This document shows positions 1 to 7,027 of a stretch of 64,000 nt of DNA, piece by piece. The notes under the pieces were generated by a model. It saw nothing but the letters and a program-made list of their open reading frames with translations. It had not been told where the DNA came from and ran no database searches. Within the stretch, counting starts at the first letter, position 1; the number at the start of each line of letters is the position of its first letter. The stretch spans positions 1-64,000 of the forward strand of contig CASFKY010000053.1 of NCBI GenBank assembly GCA_949295465.1, in the 5' to 3' direction. The stretch is from an uncultured Oscillospiraceae bacterium. GTDB lineage: Bacteria; Bacillota; Clostridia; Oscillospirales; Ruminococcaceae. The translations under genes and the position numbers were made by a program.

Positions 1-134
1 GCCTTCTCCCGCACCAGCTTGTCGATCACCCTGCCCGGGTCCCGATATCCGGCCGCAGCGGCCAGGTGCTCCAGGTGATACAGGGTCTGGGCAGTCACCA
101 GGCAGTGCAGCCGCCTAAGGTTTTTCTTTTCCAT
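1..134 (-). CDS. Partial small element-encoded protein, function unknown
   Basis: The 5' part of a leftward gene (44 codons visible) that runs off the left edge. It begins MEKKNLRRLHCLVTAQTLYH and continues as a basic, helical sequence rich in Leu, His and Arg. A GGAGGAAGAAG ribosome site precedes the ATG, and the start overlaps the end of the upstream 49-residue gene by 20 bases, as expected for a translationally coupled phage-type operon. No family is recognised. Confidence 0.55.
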   Translation of the reverse strand, partial: MEKKNLRRLHCLVTAQTLYHLEHLAAAAGYRDPGRVIDKLVREK

Positions 135-264
135 CTTCTTCCTCCCAGCTCCACAGCAGATCTTCTTCTTTTTCCTCCGGGTCACTGTCCAGCTTCACCA
201 GCAGGCAGACCGCCACCCCGGCCCCCACCAAAATACCTCCCAGAAACAACCACAAAACGCTCAT
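115..264 (-). CDS. Small single-pass membrane protein (49 aa)
   Basis: A short leftward gene. Residues 1-23 (MSVLWLFLGGILVGAGVAVC and following) form one hydrophobic helix with small-residue faces. The rest is a strongly acidic tail (EEKEEDLLWSWEEEDGKEK). The start codon lies inside the 3' end of the upstream 639-residue gene and the stop lies inside the next gene, so it sits in the coupled leftward operon. Tiny membrane proteins of this kind are frequent in phage and ICE early regions; no function can be assigned. Confidence 0.6.
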   Translation of the reverse strand: MSVLWLFLGGILVGAGVAVCLLVKLDSDPEEKEEDLLWSWEEEDGKEKP

Positions 265-2180
265 GTTCTCCCCCTTTTCATCACGTCCGCCAGAGCCTGC
301 TCCCTGGCTCTGGCCAGTTTTTCCGCCTGATCTTCCCGCCCCTGGCGGCGAAGCTGCTCCAGGATCTCTTCCATTTCAGCGATGCATCTTTGCAGCTGCT
401 CAAACAGCAGCGCAAATCGTCCGGTCTGACGATCCGAGGCCACTTCCTGCTCTTTTTCAGCTCTTTGCCGGTCTGCCAAGGCATCCTGGGCAGCCTGGCT
501 CCGGCCCCGCGCAAACCCTTCCTCCCGTGCTGCTTCTACCTTCCGGAACATCTCTTCGTCCCGGCTTTCCAGCATCTTTTGTGCATCTTTCGCTTTTTGC
601 CGTGCTTCTTTCGCCTTTCTTTCGGCCTCTTGCCGGGCTCTGCGTTCTTCTTCCAGCCTTCCGGCCATCTCCACTCTGGCAGCGTCAGCGGCCTGGCTCT
701 GTGCCCTGGTCACCTCTGCTTTGGCTTCCTCCCAGGCCTGGCGCCTCGCCTGAGCTGCCTGTTCTTCCACCCGATTGGCCACCCGCTGCTCCATCTCTGC
801 CACGGCCTGCTCATACAGCTTTTTGTAATTGGCCTCCTGGGCCTTGGCGTCCTCCAGCTCCTCGGCAAACATGCTCAATTGCTGCCCCTGGTCGTTGGCC
901 CTCTTTACCAGGGCCTCCACCTCGGCCACGCTCATCCCTGCCAGATCATGCTCCCGGGCAAATTCCACCCGATCCGGCCCGGTGATCTGGCTCAGCAGCT
1001 GCAGCTTGGTGATCCCCAGCCCGGCATTCTGCTCCATCAGCTGGGGCCCCAGCCGTTCCAGTGTAGATATGTAGGTGTAAGCCTGCCGCTGGCGCAGCCC
1101 TACCCGGCTCTCCACATACTCCTCAAAGCTCTCGCAGCCCAGCCTGCGGTAAAGCCTGCGGTCCCGCATCTCCTTCAGCCGCCGGGCAAACTCCACCAGG
1201 CTCTGGGCCAGCACCTGCCCTCCGGCCAGGATCTTCCCGTGCAGGCTCATGGCCTCAGCCAGTTCCTGGTCGATCTGTTCTTCGGCCACTTCGGCCAGAC
1301 TGGCGGCTCTGGCAGATCTGCCTTCGGCAGCCGGTCTGGCCCCTGTCTGATCGTCAAAGCCGGAGTAGTCAAACCCAGCCGGGACGTCCTCGGCCTCCGG
1401 CTTGTCCGCTTCAGTGGCCGGGATCCACCTGCTCCCCTTTGCTTGGGACGCCAAAGCTTCTTCCATCTTCTCACGCATCGAGATGCCGGCAATGGCCAAA
1501 GGCGGCCAAATTTCAAACGTGGCGCTGCTACTGGGGTCTCTGAACTCCACATGATAAAGGCCCTCATTATCCGGCTCAGGGCTGACCCGGTAAAAACAGC
1601 CGTTTCTTGGGTCCTTGTAGATCATGCGCTCCTCCTTCTTGTGGGCCTTTGCCTTGCCTGTCTCAATGGCAGCCAGGACGTGGGCCTTTTCCTCTTCCGG
1701 GGTCATATCCAGGCGGGCCCCGCTGTCGTCAAAGAACCGGCGCAGCAGCGCAGCCTTGGCGGCAATCCCCTTCTTGTTTTGGGCACAGGTGATGCTCATC
1801 CGGTACCGGCCGCTGCTGCAGTATTCAACCGCCCGGATATCGTCCAGGGAAAATATGCCATGCAGCTCCCCGCCCGGATATGTCTCCCTGATCCAATCGC
1901 TTACCCGGGCCAGGAAATCAAAATCCAGGCCGGCAATGTAACAGCTGCATTTGTCCGTGATGGATCCGGCGAACCGGGTCGCATATTCCAGATCCTTCGA
2001 CATTCGGCATTCATAGCCCTGGACAGCCTGCACATATCCTTTCCCGGCAACATACTGAAACGGCCCCCAGGGCAGCAGGTACGGGCAGCCTTCACATCCG
2101 GCGGTATCCCGGTTGCCGGTGTTGTCGGCGTTCGTGCTTTTGCTCACGATACGGCCGCACTTACATTTATACATGGTCAT
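261..2180 (-). CDS. Large element protein: Cys-rich N-terminus, DUF3102-like middle, long coiled coil
   Basis: A 639-residue protein. Residues 4-35 and 58-80 carry Cys pairs (CKC, CEGC, CSC) that could bind zinc. Residues about 295-400 (EQIDQELAEAMSLHGKIL, then VGLRQRQAYTYIS) resemble the DUF3102 phage-protein family, which includes a helix-turn-helix-like segment. Residues about 430-635 are a nearly continuous Glu/Ala/Arg/Gln-rich coiled coil. The ATG follows directly on the stop of the upstream HTH gene, with GAGGAG eight bases upstream. DUF3102 proteins are common in Firmicute prophages and conjugative elements, with no proven function. A DNA-binding or partition-like role is only an inference. 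Confidence 0.7.
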   Translation of the reverse strand: MTMYKCKCGRIVSKSTNADNTGNRDTAGCEGCPYLLPWGPFQYVAGKGYVQAVQGYECRMSKDLEYATRFAGSITDKCSCYIAGLDFDFLARVSDWIRETYPGGELHGIFSLDDIRAVEYCSSGRYRMSITCAQNKKGIAAKAALLRRFFDDSGARLDMTPEEEKAHVLAAIETGKAKAHKKEERMIYKDPRNGCFYRVSPEPDNEGLYHVEFRDPSSSATFEIWPPLAIAGISMREKMEEALASQAKGSRWIPATEADKPEAEDVPAGFDYSGFDDQTGARPAAEGRSARAASLAEVAEEQIDQELAEAMSLHGKILAGGQVLAQSLVEFARRLKEMRDRRLYRRLGCESFEEYVESRVGLRQRQAYTYISTLERLGPQLMEQNAGLGITKLQLLSQITGPDRVEFAREHDLAGMSVAEVEALVKRANDQGQQLSMFAEELEDAKAQEANYKKLYEQAVAEMEQRVANRVEEQAAQARRQAWEEAKAEVTRAQSQAADAARVEMAGRLEEERRARQEAERKAKEARQKAKDAQKMLESRDEEMFRKVEAAREEGFARGRSQAAQDALADRQRAEKEQEVASDRQTGRFALLFEQLQRCIAEMEEILEQLRRQGREDQAEKLARAREQALADVMKRGRT

Positions 2181-2579
2181 TCAGACCGCTCCTCTTCTTT
2201 TTCCCTCGTTTTCCCGAGGCTTGTGCATCTCAAAAATTTTCTGCCGGATCTCGGCCGAAAGTACCTTGTCATACCGGCCCGCGCGCACGTTTCCCAGCCA
2301 TCCCCAAACGGTCGATATTTGGATGCCGGCCTCCTTGGCCGTCTGGCTGGCCGTCCAGCCGTTGCGGGCCATGTCGGTGATCAGTTCCGCTCGCCTGGCG
2401 AGAGGCAGCACCGTGGGCTTCTTTCTGGGCCGTCGGGGTGGGAACTGGATCTCAAGCCCAAGCAGCTGGGCGATGTCCTCTGGGGTGCAAAGGCATTCTT
2501 GGGCCAGGATGGCCAGCTGTTGCTTTGTGGGGTTTGCGCGATAGCGCCCCTGTATGTAAGCCAAATCATCCCGGTTCAT
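2181..2579 (-). CDS. Helix-turn-helix protein of the mobile element (132 aa)
   Basis: An N-terminal helical segment (residues about 20-45, with the motif CTPEDIAQLLGL) is followed by a second helix-turn-helix at about 60-95 (ARNGWTASQTAKEAGIQIST then VWGWLGN), as in small phage terminase-like or transposase-type DNA-binding modules. The C-terminus is basic. Its ATG overlaps the stop of the upstream gene (ATGA), so the two are translationally coupled. It appears to be a diverged relative of that upstream 232-residue protein, which carries the same PEDIA motif. The DNA target is unknown. Confidence 0.65.
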   Translation of the reverse strand: MNRDDLAYIQGRYRANPTKQQLAILAQECLCTPEDIAQLLGLEIQFPPRRPRKKPTVLPLARRAELITDMARNGWTASQTAKEAGIQISTVWGWLGNVRAGRYDKVLSAEIRQKIFEMHKPRENEGKRRGAV

Positions 2580-3274
2580 TCCGTACCCTCCCCGGCAGCC
2601 GCCAGCCCGGCCTCAAAGCCCAATCCGAAGTGCTGCATCCGCTCGATCATGCTGTCCAGCACAGCCAGTTCTTCCACCGGCAGCACTCCGTACCGTTTGG
2701 CCTCATCCCGCAAGCATCTTGCTCCCTCAACCGCGCTGTGAATTTGGTTGGCCCGCTCCGCCAGGACCTCCACCGAGGGCGCCTGCTTTTCTGCAGCTCT
2801 TTTTTTACCGCTTTCTTCGGCTTGCACATAAGCAGCGGAACTCCGGCAGGGCAATGGCGGCACATCCAATACACCAGGAGCATTCTGCGGCACATCTGCG
2901 GCCGCATTGGTAGGGTTTTCAGCCGCCTCCGGGTAATCCAAAAATTCCTGCCGCGTTTTCCTTGCCTGGGCTACCCACTTGCGTATGGTCACCGGATTCA
3001 TGCCGTATTTTTCGGCCACCGCTACCTGGGTCATCCCCTCCAGCAGCACATCCTTCACGGCCGCCTGTCGGATCTCCGGGTCAGCCCGTCTGCGAATATG
3101 TTTCGCCTGTACTTCCGGCTTTTTCCCCAGATCCAGCGCCCGGGCGATATCCTCCGGACCGCAGGCGTGCAGCTGTGCCACTCGCTCCAGCCTGTCCTCT
3201 GTCCCCAGGTCTCCGTTCCGCTTCCAGTCTTCCCGGATCTCGCCCAGCTCCTCCGGGCTAAATGCTTTATTCAT
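2576..3274 (-). CDS. Helix-turn-helix protein with PEDIA motif (232 aa)
   Basis: Residues about 1-55 contain the motif CGPEDIARALDLGKK. Residues about 65-105 form a transposase/terminase-small-subunit-like HTH (GMTQVAVAEKYGMNPVTIRK). After a Pro/Ala-rich linker (about 115-160), the C-terminal 70 residues are helical and acidic. It overlaps the downstream HTH gene by 4 bases and the upstream gene by 8. It could be a regulator or a terminase-small-subunit-like DNA recogniser. No large terminase is visible in the window, so the latter is not supported. Confidence 0.65.
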   Translation of the reverse strand: MNKAFSPEELGEIREDWKRNGDLGTEDRLERVAQLHACGPEDIARALDLGKKPEVQAKHIRRRADPEIRQAAVKDVLLEGMTQVAVAEKYGMNPVTIRKWVAQARKTRQEFLDYPEAAENPTNAAADVPQNAPGVLDVPPLPCRSSAAYVQAEESGKKRAAEKQAPSVEVLAERANQIHSAVEGARCLRDEAKRYGVLPVEELAVLDSMIERMQHFGLGFEAGLAAAGEGTE

Positions 3275-3572
3275 TCCCGATCTCCTCTTTTCTCCATCCC
3301 CGGTTTCCCATGTTCTTCACCCGGTCCACCGTCTCAAAATGCTGTTCCAGCAGCCGGCGGGCTGCAGGGGCCATCAGTTCCAGCTCAAAACAGGTCCTGG
3401 CCCGGTCGCTGGGCGCCATTCCGTGGGGGCCCTGCTCATTCAGCCAAAGCTGGTACAGGGCCCCCACCGCCGGGTGGTTCAGGTTCATCATGTAATAGGC
3501 CACGCCCGGCCGCCGGGCGGCCATGCTCCGGCGTTCCTCCAGCACTCTCTCGGCCAGCTCTTCCGTTTTCAT
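3267..3572 (-). CDS. Small element protein, function unknown (101 aa)
   Basis: Begins MKTEELAERVLEERRSMAAR and is predicted mostly helical, with an RARTCFELELMAPAARRLLE segment near residues 65-80. I chose the internal ATG because GGGAGG lies at good spacing before it and because the ATG overlaps the upstream stop (ATGA). The open frame extends 19 codons further upstream into a low-quality Gly/Glu stretch. No family is recognised; it belongs to the coupled leftward operon. Confidence 0.55.
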   Translation of the reverse strand: MKTEELAERVLEERRSMAARRPGVAYYMMNLNHPAVGALYQLWLNEQGPHGMAPSDRARTCFELELMAPAARRLLEQHFETVDRVKNMGNRGWRKEEIGNE

Positions 3573-4009
3573 TCCGCCCGCCTCCCTTTCTTCACCTCCA
3601 TGGCCACCTTTGCCCGGAAGTCCCTCCACAGGCAGGGCCGGTCCAGCTCCTCATCTGGGTATTCCATCATCCGGTGGATGGCCTCGATATACAAAAGCAG
3701 CTTGTCCCGCATGGTCAGTGCCCATCTGGCGTGCCCGGGCTGGGCCTCTTCCAGCAGCTCCAGGGCCCGGGTCTCCTCGCCCAGCGCCTTCAGCACCCGG
3801 TCTTTCTCCGGTTCCTCCAGGTCCTCCCAGGCCTTCATATGCGGCCAATACTCCCCCAGCCCCAGGCCCTCCCTCTCGGTGAGATCCCCGATCTTCCACA
3901 GCAGATATTTCAGCTGCTTTTCCTTCTCCAGCCCTGCCAGCCGGTCCTCCATGCTCTCCTGCTTGACCTGCCCGGCCTGGGCGGTATACAATGTATTTGA
4001 AAGTGACAT
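3569..4009 (-). CDS. Helical element protein, function unknown (146 aa)
   Basis: Begins MSLSNTLYTAQAGQVKQESM. The first 60 residues include a Lys/Glu-rich helical stretch, and the remainder has regular Leu/Glu/Trp helices (EYWPHMKAWEDLEEPEKDRV and others). AAAGGA stands upstream of the ATG. A longer open frame extends to 4306, but its extra residues are antisense-type noise that overlaps the next small membrane gene. Function is unknown. Confidence 0.55.
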   Translation of the reverse strand: MSLSNTLYTAQAGQVKQESMEDRLAGLEKEKQLKYLLWKIGDLTEREGLGLGEYWPHMKAWEDLEEPEKDRVLKALGEETRALELLEEAQPGHARWALTMRDKLLLYIEAIHRMMEYPDEELDRPCLWRDFRAKVAMEVKKGRRAE

Positions 4010-4065
4010 ATTTTCCCGTCCTTTCATCCCGGTCGCTTTGCGCTCCACCGCAAAGCGGCCATTTT

Positions 4066-4245
4066 TTATTGTTCTTTTGTCCATTTCCACAGCAGCCGGT
4101 AAAACCAGCCGATCCCCGCCACCGCCGCCAGGGCGCCCCAACCGGTGCTGGCCAGCCATTCCAGCAGCCCGCACAGGGCCGCGAAACAGGCCAGCCCGGC
4201 CAGCAATGCCAGCACCCGCAGCGCCAGGATTCCCAGTGTTCTCAA
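4066..4245 (-). CDS. Small two-helix membrane protein with TTG start (59 aa)
   Basis: Reads (TTG) RTLGILALRVLALLAGLACF and so on, with two hydrophobic segments (about residues 4-28 and 33-50) and a short basic tail ending KWTKEQ. GGAGGGG lies five bases before the TTG, and the TTG overlaps the stop of the upstream gene (TTGA), which decides this start. In Gram-positive prophages such proteins may be holin-like or phage-conversion proteins. No lysis genes accompany it, so function stays open. Confidence 0.5.
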   Translation of the reverse strand: MRTLGILALRVLALLAGLACFAALCGLLEWLASTGWGALAAVAGIGWFYRLLWKWTKEQ

Positions 4246-4715
4246 AAGATCCCCTCCGTTTCATCCGGCACAAAGCCGCCCTCTTCCATCTCCTCGGTCT
4301 GCCCATCCAGCCAACCCAGCCAGGCCTCCAGCAGCCGGTCCCGCAGGCTCCCCGGCCAGGCGTCGGCCCCCAGGGGCATCCCCTCGTCCAGGTAGTTGCG
4401 CCCCACCAGGGCCATCCACTCCTGGGGGCTGTGGGCCTGCTGGTACTTCCACTGGCACATGGCCTTGAGCAGCACGTCCACCGCCCGCTCGCTATGTACT
4501 CCGGGGATATGCAGCCGGTTGCGGGCGGCGCTGGTGCCGGTATGGTTGGCGTTGGTCAGCCATACCCAGAACCCGTTCTCCTCGCTCATGGGCCGCCGGG
4601 CGCCGCCGAAGATGTGGTGCTTTTCCAGTTCGCCGCTCACCGGCATCCCTTCCATCACCGCCCACAGAAAATCCTGCTTTGCATCCGGCTGCAAAATGCT
4701 CTTCGGGTGTCTCAT
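4242..4715 (-). CDS. Phage-type protein with an HNH-like HHIFGGARR motif (157 aa)
   Basis: Residues about 32-70 carry HHIFGGARRPMSEENG, then WVWLTNANHTGTSAARNRLH, a pattern seen in a phage protein group resembling HNH nucleases in which HH and a later NxxH/H replace the zinc-ribbon version. The remaining C-terminal half is an acidic, Trp-rich helical region. No Cys pairs are present except one isolated Cys. The start overlaps the upstream gene by 4 bases. Nuclease activity is inferred from the His pattern only. Confidence 0.5.
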   Translation of the reverse strand: MRHPKSILQPDAKQDFLWAVMEGMPVSGELEKHHIFGGARRPMSEENGFWVWLTNANHTGTSAARNRLHIPGVHSERAVDVLLKAMCQWKYQQAHSPQEWMALVGRNYLDEGMPLGADAWPGSLRDRLLEAWLGWLDGQTEEMEEGGFVPDETEGIF

Positions 4716-4855
4716 GATTTCTCCCCCTTTCTCTGCTGGGCCATAAGGGCCCGGTCATAATACCCTGCCAGGTCTCCGCCGGTCAGCACCCACAACAGTT
4801 CCTGGTAGGCCTCCCTTTCCCGGCCCGTCTCATGTTCTACCTGCACGGCTCTCAT
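4712..4855 (-). CDS. Short element ORF, function unknown (47 aa)
   Basis: Reads MRAVQVEHETGREREAYQEL and continues to KGEKS. It has a GGGAGGCAAGGGC ribosome site and its stop overlaps the next ATG. It appears to head the tightly overlapping leftward set, diverging from the rightward gene at 4927. No family is recognised. Confidence 0.5.
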   Translation of the reverse strand: MRAVQVEHETGREREAYQELLWVLTGGDLAGYYDRALMAQQRKGEKS

Positions 4856-4872
4856 GCCCTTGCCTCCCTTCC

Positions 4873-4921
4873 TTGCCGCCCTCTCCCGGCCCGTGCTATA
4901 CTGACCTTGAAAGGATGTGAT
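4873..4921 (+). promoter_or_regulatory. Promoter-RBS cassette, copy 1
   Basis: TTGCCG (4873-4878), an 18-base spacer and TATACT (4897-4902), followed by GAAAGGATGTGAT. The 37 bases at 4885-4921 recur almost unchanged at 5377-5413 in front of the second rightward gene. Confidence 0.65.
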
Positions 4922-4926
4922 TTTAA

Positions 4927-5229
4927 ATGCGGTTTGATAAAAACGATCTTCCTCTGCTTCGTCGTGCCTTGCTGGCTCTTTCTGGCGCTCCCTATCAAAG
5001 CTTGTCGGGGGTATTCCCCTCTCGATTTGAAGCCCTGAAAAACAATTCCATTGCTCTTTCTCTAAAGCTGAACGGGGATCGCTGCTTCTTTTCCAAGGAC
5101 GATGTTATTACCCTTTTAGCGGCCTGCACTCTTGCCGCCTCTCTCCTTGACCTGTCTGCTTTGGAGTCTGAAATTTTATCCGATTACGCTGCTCAGCTCA
5201 GCGACGATCTCTGCCAAAATGGCGATTGA
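4927..5229 (+). CDS. Element protein, function unknown (100 aa)
   Basis: Starts MRFDKNDLPLLRRALLALSG and has a long amphipathic or hydrophobic stretch near residues 55-80 (KDDVITLLAACTLAASLLDL). It is transcribed rightward, opposite to the surrounding genes, from its own promoter-RBS cassette. Its 3' end overlaps by 32 bases, tail to tail, with a short leftward gene. Base composition is visibly more AT-rich than in the leftward operon. Function is unknown. Confidence 0.6.
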   Translation: MRFDKNDLPLLRRALLALSGAPYQSLSGVFPSRFEALKNNSIALSLKLNGDRCFFSKDDVITLLAACTLAASLLDLSALESEILSDYAAQLSDDLCQNGD

Positions 5230-5353
5230 TCAGGTCTACCAGCCGCCAGCGCTCTTCTTCTGTTATGGCCCCGCTCACTTTCCCGCCCGGCGAACTCGTC
5301 GGGCGATTTTGCTCCTCGGCGGCAACATGGTCATTCTCCCGTATTTCCTGCAT
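5198..5353 (-). CDS. Short leftward element ORF (51 aa)
   Basis: Reads MQEIRENDHVAAEEQNRPTS and ends in an EEERWRLVDLINRHFG helix. GGGGGGAGAG precedes the ATG. It is convergent with the gene at 4927-5229 and divergent from the cassette at 5377. It could be spurious, but the ribosome site and helical C-terminus favour a real gene. Confidence 0.4.
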   Translation of the reverse strand: MQEIRENDHVAAEEQNRPTSSPGGKVSGAITEEERWRLVDLINRHFGRDRR

Positions 5354-5364
5354 TCTCTCCCCCC

Positions 5365-5413
5365 TTTCCTTCCCTCCCCGGCCCGTGCTATACTGGCCGT
5401 GAAAGGATGTGAT
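5365..5413 (+). promoter_or_regulatory. Promoter-RBS cassette, copy 2
   Basis: TTTCCT (5365-5370), an 18-base spacer and TATACT (5389-5394), then GAAAGGATGTGAT. Positions 5377-5413 match 4885-4921 at all but two bases. Confidence 0.65.
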
Positions 5414-5418
5414 GTTCC

Positions 5419-5676
5419 ATGTGTGATATTAAATTCCGCTCTTTGTATGTCCGCTGCTTGCTGCCTTCCGCCCGGTCTTCCATCCGTTTGATGCACTATC
5501 GCATCATTCAAACGCCTTCCGGCCCTTTGGTCCAGTGTTTCGGGTGCGACTTCTGTTCCGGCTCCTCCGTGTGCACAAACTGCATTGAGGCTCTCCGGCA
5601 GCGGGTCGAATCCGGCGAAGAGTTTCCCTTTGCGCCATACTCTTCAGACATTTCCCCAGCTGATGTTGGCCGCTGA
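5419..5676 (+). CDS. Small Cys-rich, zinc-finger-like element protein (85 aa)
   Basis: Begins MCDIKFRSLYVRCLLPSARS. Residues 40-55 contain CFGCDFCSGSSVCTNC, five Cys with CxxC spacing that could hold one zinc, preceded by the strand-like RIIQTPSGPLVQ. It is expressed from the second copy of the promoter-RBS cassette. The last 33 bases overlap, tail to tail, with the leftward gene at 5644. It may be a small DNA- or protein-binding regulator; the role is unknown. Confidence 0.6.
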   Translation: MCDIKFRSLYVRCLLPSARSSIRLMHYRIIQTPSGPLVQCFGCDFCSGSSVCTNCIEALRQRVESGEEFPFAPYSSDISPADVGR

Positions 5677-5904
5677 GCCGAACAACCACAGCAGGGTTTC
5701 CCCTGCCCGCTTTTTCCCTTCCCGGAAGAGCCTTTCTTTCTCCGGGTCTTTCTGGGGCACCTGCACCGGGTCACAACCGGCCAAAGCGAAAAACAGCATC
5801 TCCTCCAGATTGCTCGTCGTCTCCGGCTTTTCCGGCGCCTCCTTCCCGTCCACCTTCACGCTCACGAAGCCATGTTCCCGATCCAGCTCGATCTCAATTT
5901 TCAT
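5644..5904 (-). CDS. Small acidic element protein (86 aa)
   Basis: Reads MKIEIELDREHGFVSVKVDG with an N-terminal beta hairpin, then a charged KDPEKERLFREGKKRAGETL helix. GGAAGGGAGTTAG precedes the ATG. It lies just downstream of the small HTH gene in the same direction and is probably co-transcribed from the leftward early promoter. No family is recognised. Confidence 0.55.
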   Translation of the reverse strand: MKIEIELDREHGFVSVKVDGKEAPEKPETTSNLEEMLFFALAGCDPVQVPQKDPEKERLFREGKKRAGETLLWLFGSAANISWGNV

Positions 5905-5945
5905 CGTCTAACTCCCTTCCCGCCCGGCGAGCCTGCCGGGCATTT

Positions 5946-5960
5946 TCGCATTTTATGCGA
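5946..5960. promoter_or_regulatory. Putative repressor operator O1
   Basis: TCGCATTTTATGCGA is a perfect 6-base inverted repeat with a 3-base centre. It overlaps the stop codon of the small HTH gene. It matches the site at 6197-6211 at 13 of 15 positions. Confidence 0.6.
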
Positions 5961-6171
5961 CATACTGGGCAAAAAAAATTGCATATGCCTCATTTCCACT
6001 AAGGTCAAGAGCTTTTGCAATCAGGTCTGCCTCTCTAATGGTAAATTCGCTCCCGTCGTTGGAAAATCTTCTGTACAGGGTGCTTCTATCAATCCCCAGC
6101 ACCTTGGAAAGCTCTTCTACAGAGCTTCTCTTCTCAACGATTTTCCCTTTCAGCTTGTCCACGTTGACCAT
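5953..6171 (-). CDS. Cro/CI-type small HTH regulator (72 aa)
   Basis: Reads MVNVDKLKGKIVEKRSSVEE, then LSKVLGIDRSTLYRRFSNDG, a compact lambda-repressor-like helix-turn-helix with no extra domain. I chose the second in-frame ATG because AGGGGG lies at proper spacing before it; the ATG 21 bases upstream has no ribosome site. It is divergent from the CI-like repressor and reads from a strong leftward promoter flanked by operators, the classical Cro position. Confidence 0.75.
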   Translation of the reverse strand: MVNVDKLKGKIVEKRSSVEELSKVLGIDRSTLYRRFSNDGSEFTIREADLIAKALDLSGNEAYAIFFAQYVA

Positions 6172-6196
6172 GCTATCTAACCCCCTTTTCATATTT

Positions 6197-6211
6197 TCGC
6201 ACTATATGCGA
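6197..6211. promoter_or_regulatory. Putative repressor operator O2
   Basis: TCGCACTATATGCGA lies just downstream of the leftward -10 box, inside the transcribed leader of the Cro-like gene. It matches the palindrome at 5946-5960. Degenerate relatives (TTGCGA repeats at 6256-6270, TGCACATCTGCGA at 6299-6311) lie in the rest of the divergent region. Confidence 0.6.
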
Positions 6212-6218
6212 CACCATC

Positions 6219-6247
6219 ATACTACTACACCCCTCGGTTCCTGTCAA
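6219..6247 (-). promoter_or_regulatory. Leftward early promoter
   Basis: On the minus strand TTGACA (6242-6247), 17 bases, TAGTAT (6219-6224). It should drive the Cro-like gene and probably the leftward element operon. Confidence 0.7.
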
Positions 6248-6297
6248 TACGATTTTTGCGAGATTTGCGAATTTTCTTTTAAAACTTCTTTTTTGTG

Positions 6298-6326
6298 TTG
6301 CACATCTGCGACGCTTACGCTATAAT
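6298..6326 (+). promoter_or_regulatory. Rightward repressor promoter
   Basis: TTGCAC (6298-6303), 17 bases, TATAAT (6321-6326). A half-site-like TGCACATCTGCGA overlaps the -35 box and spacer, consistent with autorepression of the CI-like gene. Confidence 0.7.
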
Positions 6327-6355
6327 GGGATTATTCCAATGAGAGGATGTTTTTT

Positions 6356-6982
6356 ATGGCTGTAGGCGAAAGAATCAAAGACCGCCGTGTAGAGCTTGGC
6401 CTGTCCGTTGATGACGTGGCCGCAGCCCTTGGCAAAAACAGAGCTACTGTATATCGGTATGAGAGCAACGATATTGAAAATCTTCCATTGAGCGTACTTG
6501 AACCTTTGGCCTCTGTACTCAGGACTACTCCCGCCTACCTGATGGGCTGGGACGTTACCGAGCCGGCCCCCAGCGCCGAGAACGTGATCCCGCTGCCCTC
6601 CACCCGCCGGGTTCCGTTGCTGGGCACCATCGCCTGCGGCACGCCGATTCTGGCCGAAGAGAACGTGGAAGAGCTGGTGGACTGCCCGGACTTTGTCCAT
6701 GCCACCTTTGCGCTGCGCTGCAAGGGCGATTCCATGATCGGGGCCCGCATCCTGGATGGAGACATTGTCTACATCCGTCCGCAGCCGGACGTGGACAACG
6801 GCGAAATTGCGGCGGTTCTCATCGAGGGCGAGGCCACCCTGAAGCGTGTCTATAAAACCCCCGGCCAGCTGGTGCTCCAGCCGGAAAATCCCAAATTTTC
6901 TCCCCTGGTCTACTCGGGCGAGACCCTGGACCACATCCGCATCCTCGGCAAAGCGGTCTATTTTGTCTCTCCGGTAACATAA
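6356..6982 (+). CDS. CI-like repressor with LexA/S24 self-cleavage domain
   Basis: A 208-residue protein. An N-terminal HTH of the lambda-repressor type (residues about 5-60) is joined to an S24 peptidase-like domain. The cleavage dipeptide lies at Cys94-Gly95 in TIACGTPILAEEN. The catalytic pair is Ser126 in KGDSM and Lys163 in EATLKRV. The start is the ATG after GAGAGGATG; the ATG three codons upstream leaves too little space. SOS-triggered, RecA-dependent cleavage would derepress the leftward genes, as in many temperate phages and ICEs. It sits directly upstream of the recombinase and diverges from the Cro-like gene. Confidence 0.9.
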   Translation: MAVGERIKDRRVELGLSVDDVAAALGKNRATVYRYESNDIENLPLSVLEPLASVLRTTPAYLMGWDVTEPAPSAENVIPLPSTRRVPLLGTIACGTPILAEENVEELVDCPDFVHATFALRCKGDSMIGARILDGDIVYIRPQPDVDNGEIAAVLIEGEATLKRVYKTPGQLVLQPENPKFSPLVYSGETLDHIRILGKAVYFVSPVT

Positions 6983-7027
6983 AAAATCCCCCCGCCGGCG
7001 GCAACCGGCGAAGGGATATAGAACAGC

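Noticed and set aside
66-2741. Rightward open frame of 891 codons
   Set aside because: It is the antisense of four leftward element genes with good ribosome sites and recognisable motifs. Its translation is Pro/Leu/His-rich noise.
5504-5774. Leftward short frames opposite the Cys-rich gene
   Set aside because: No ribosome site, and overlapped on both sides by better-supported genes.
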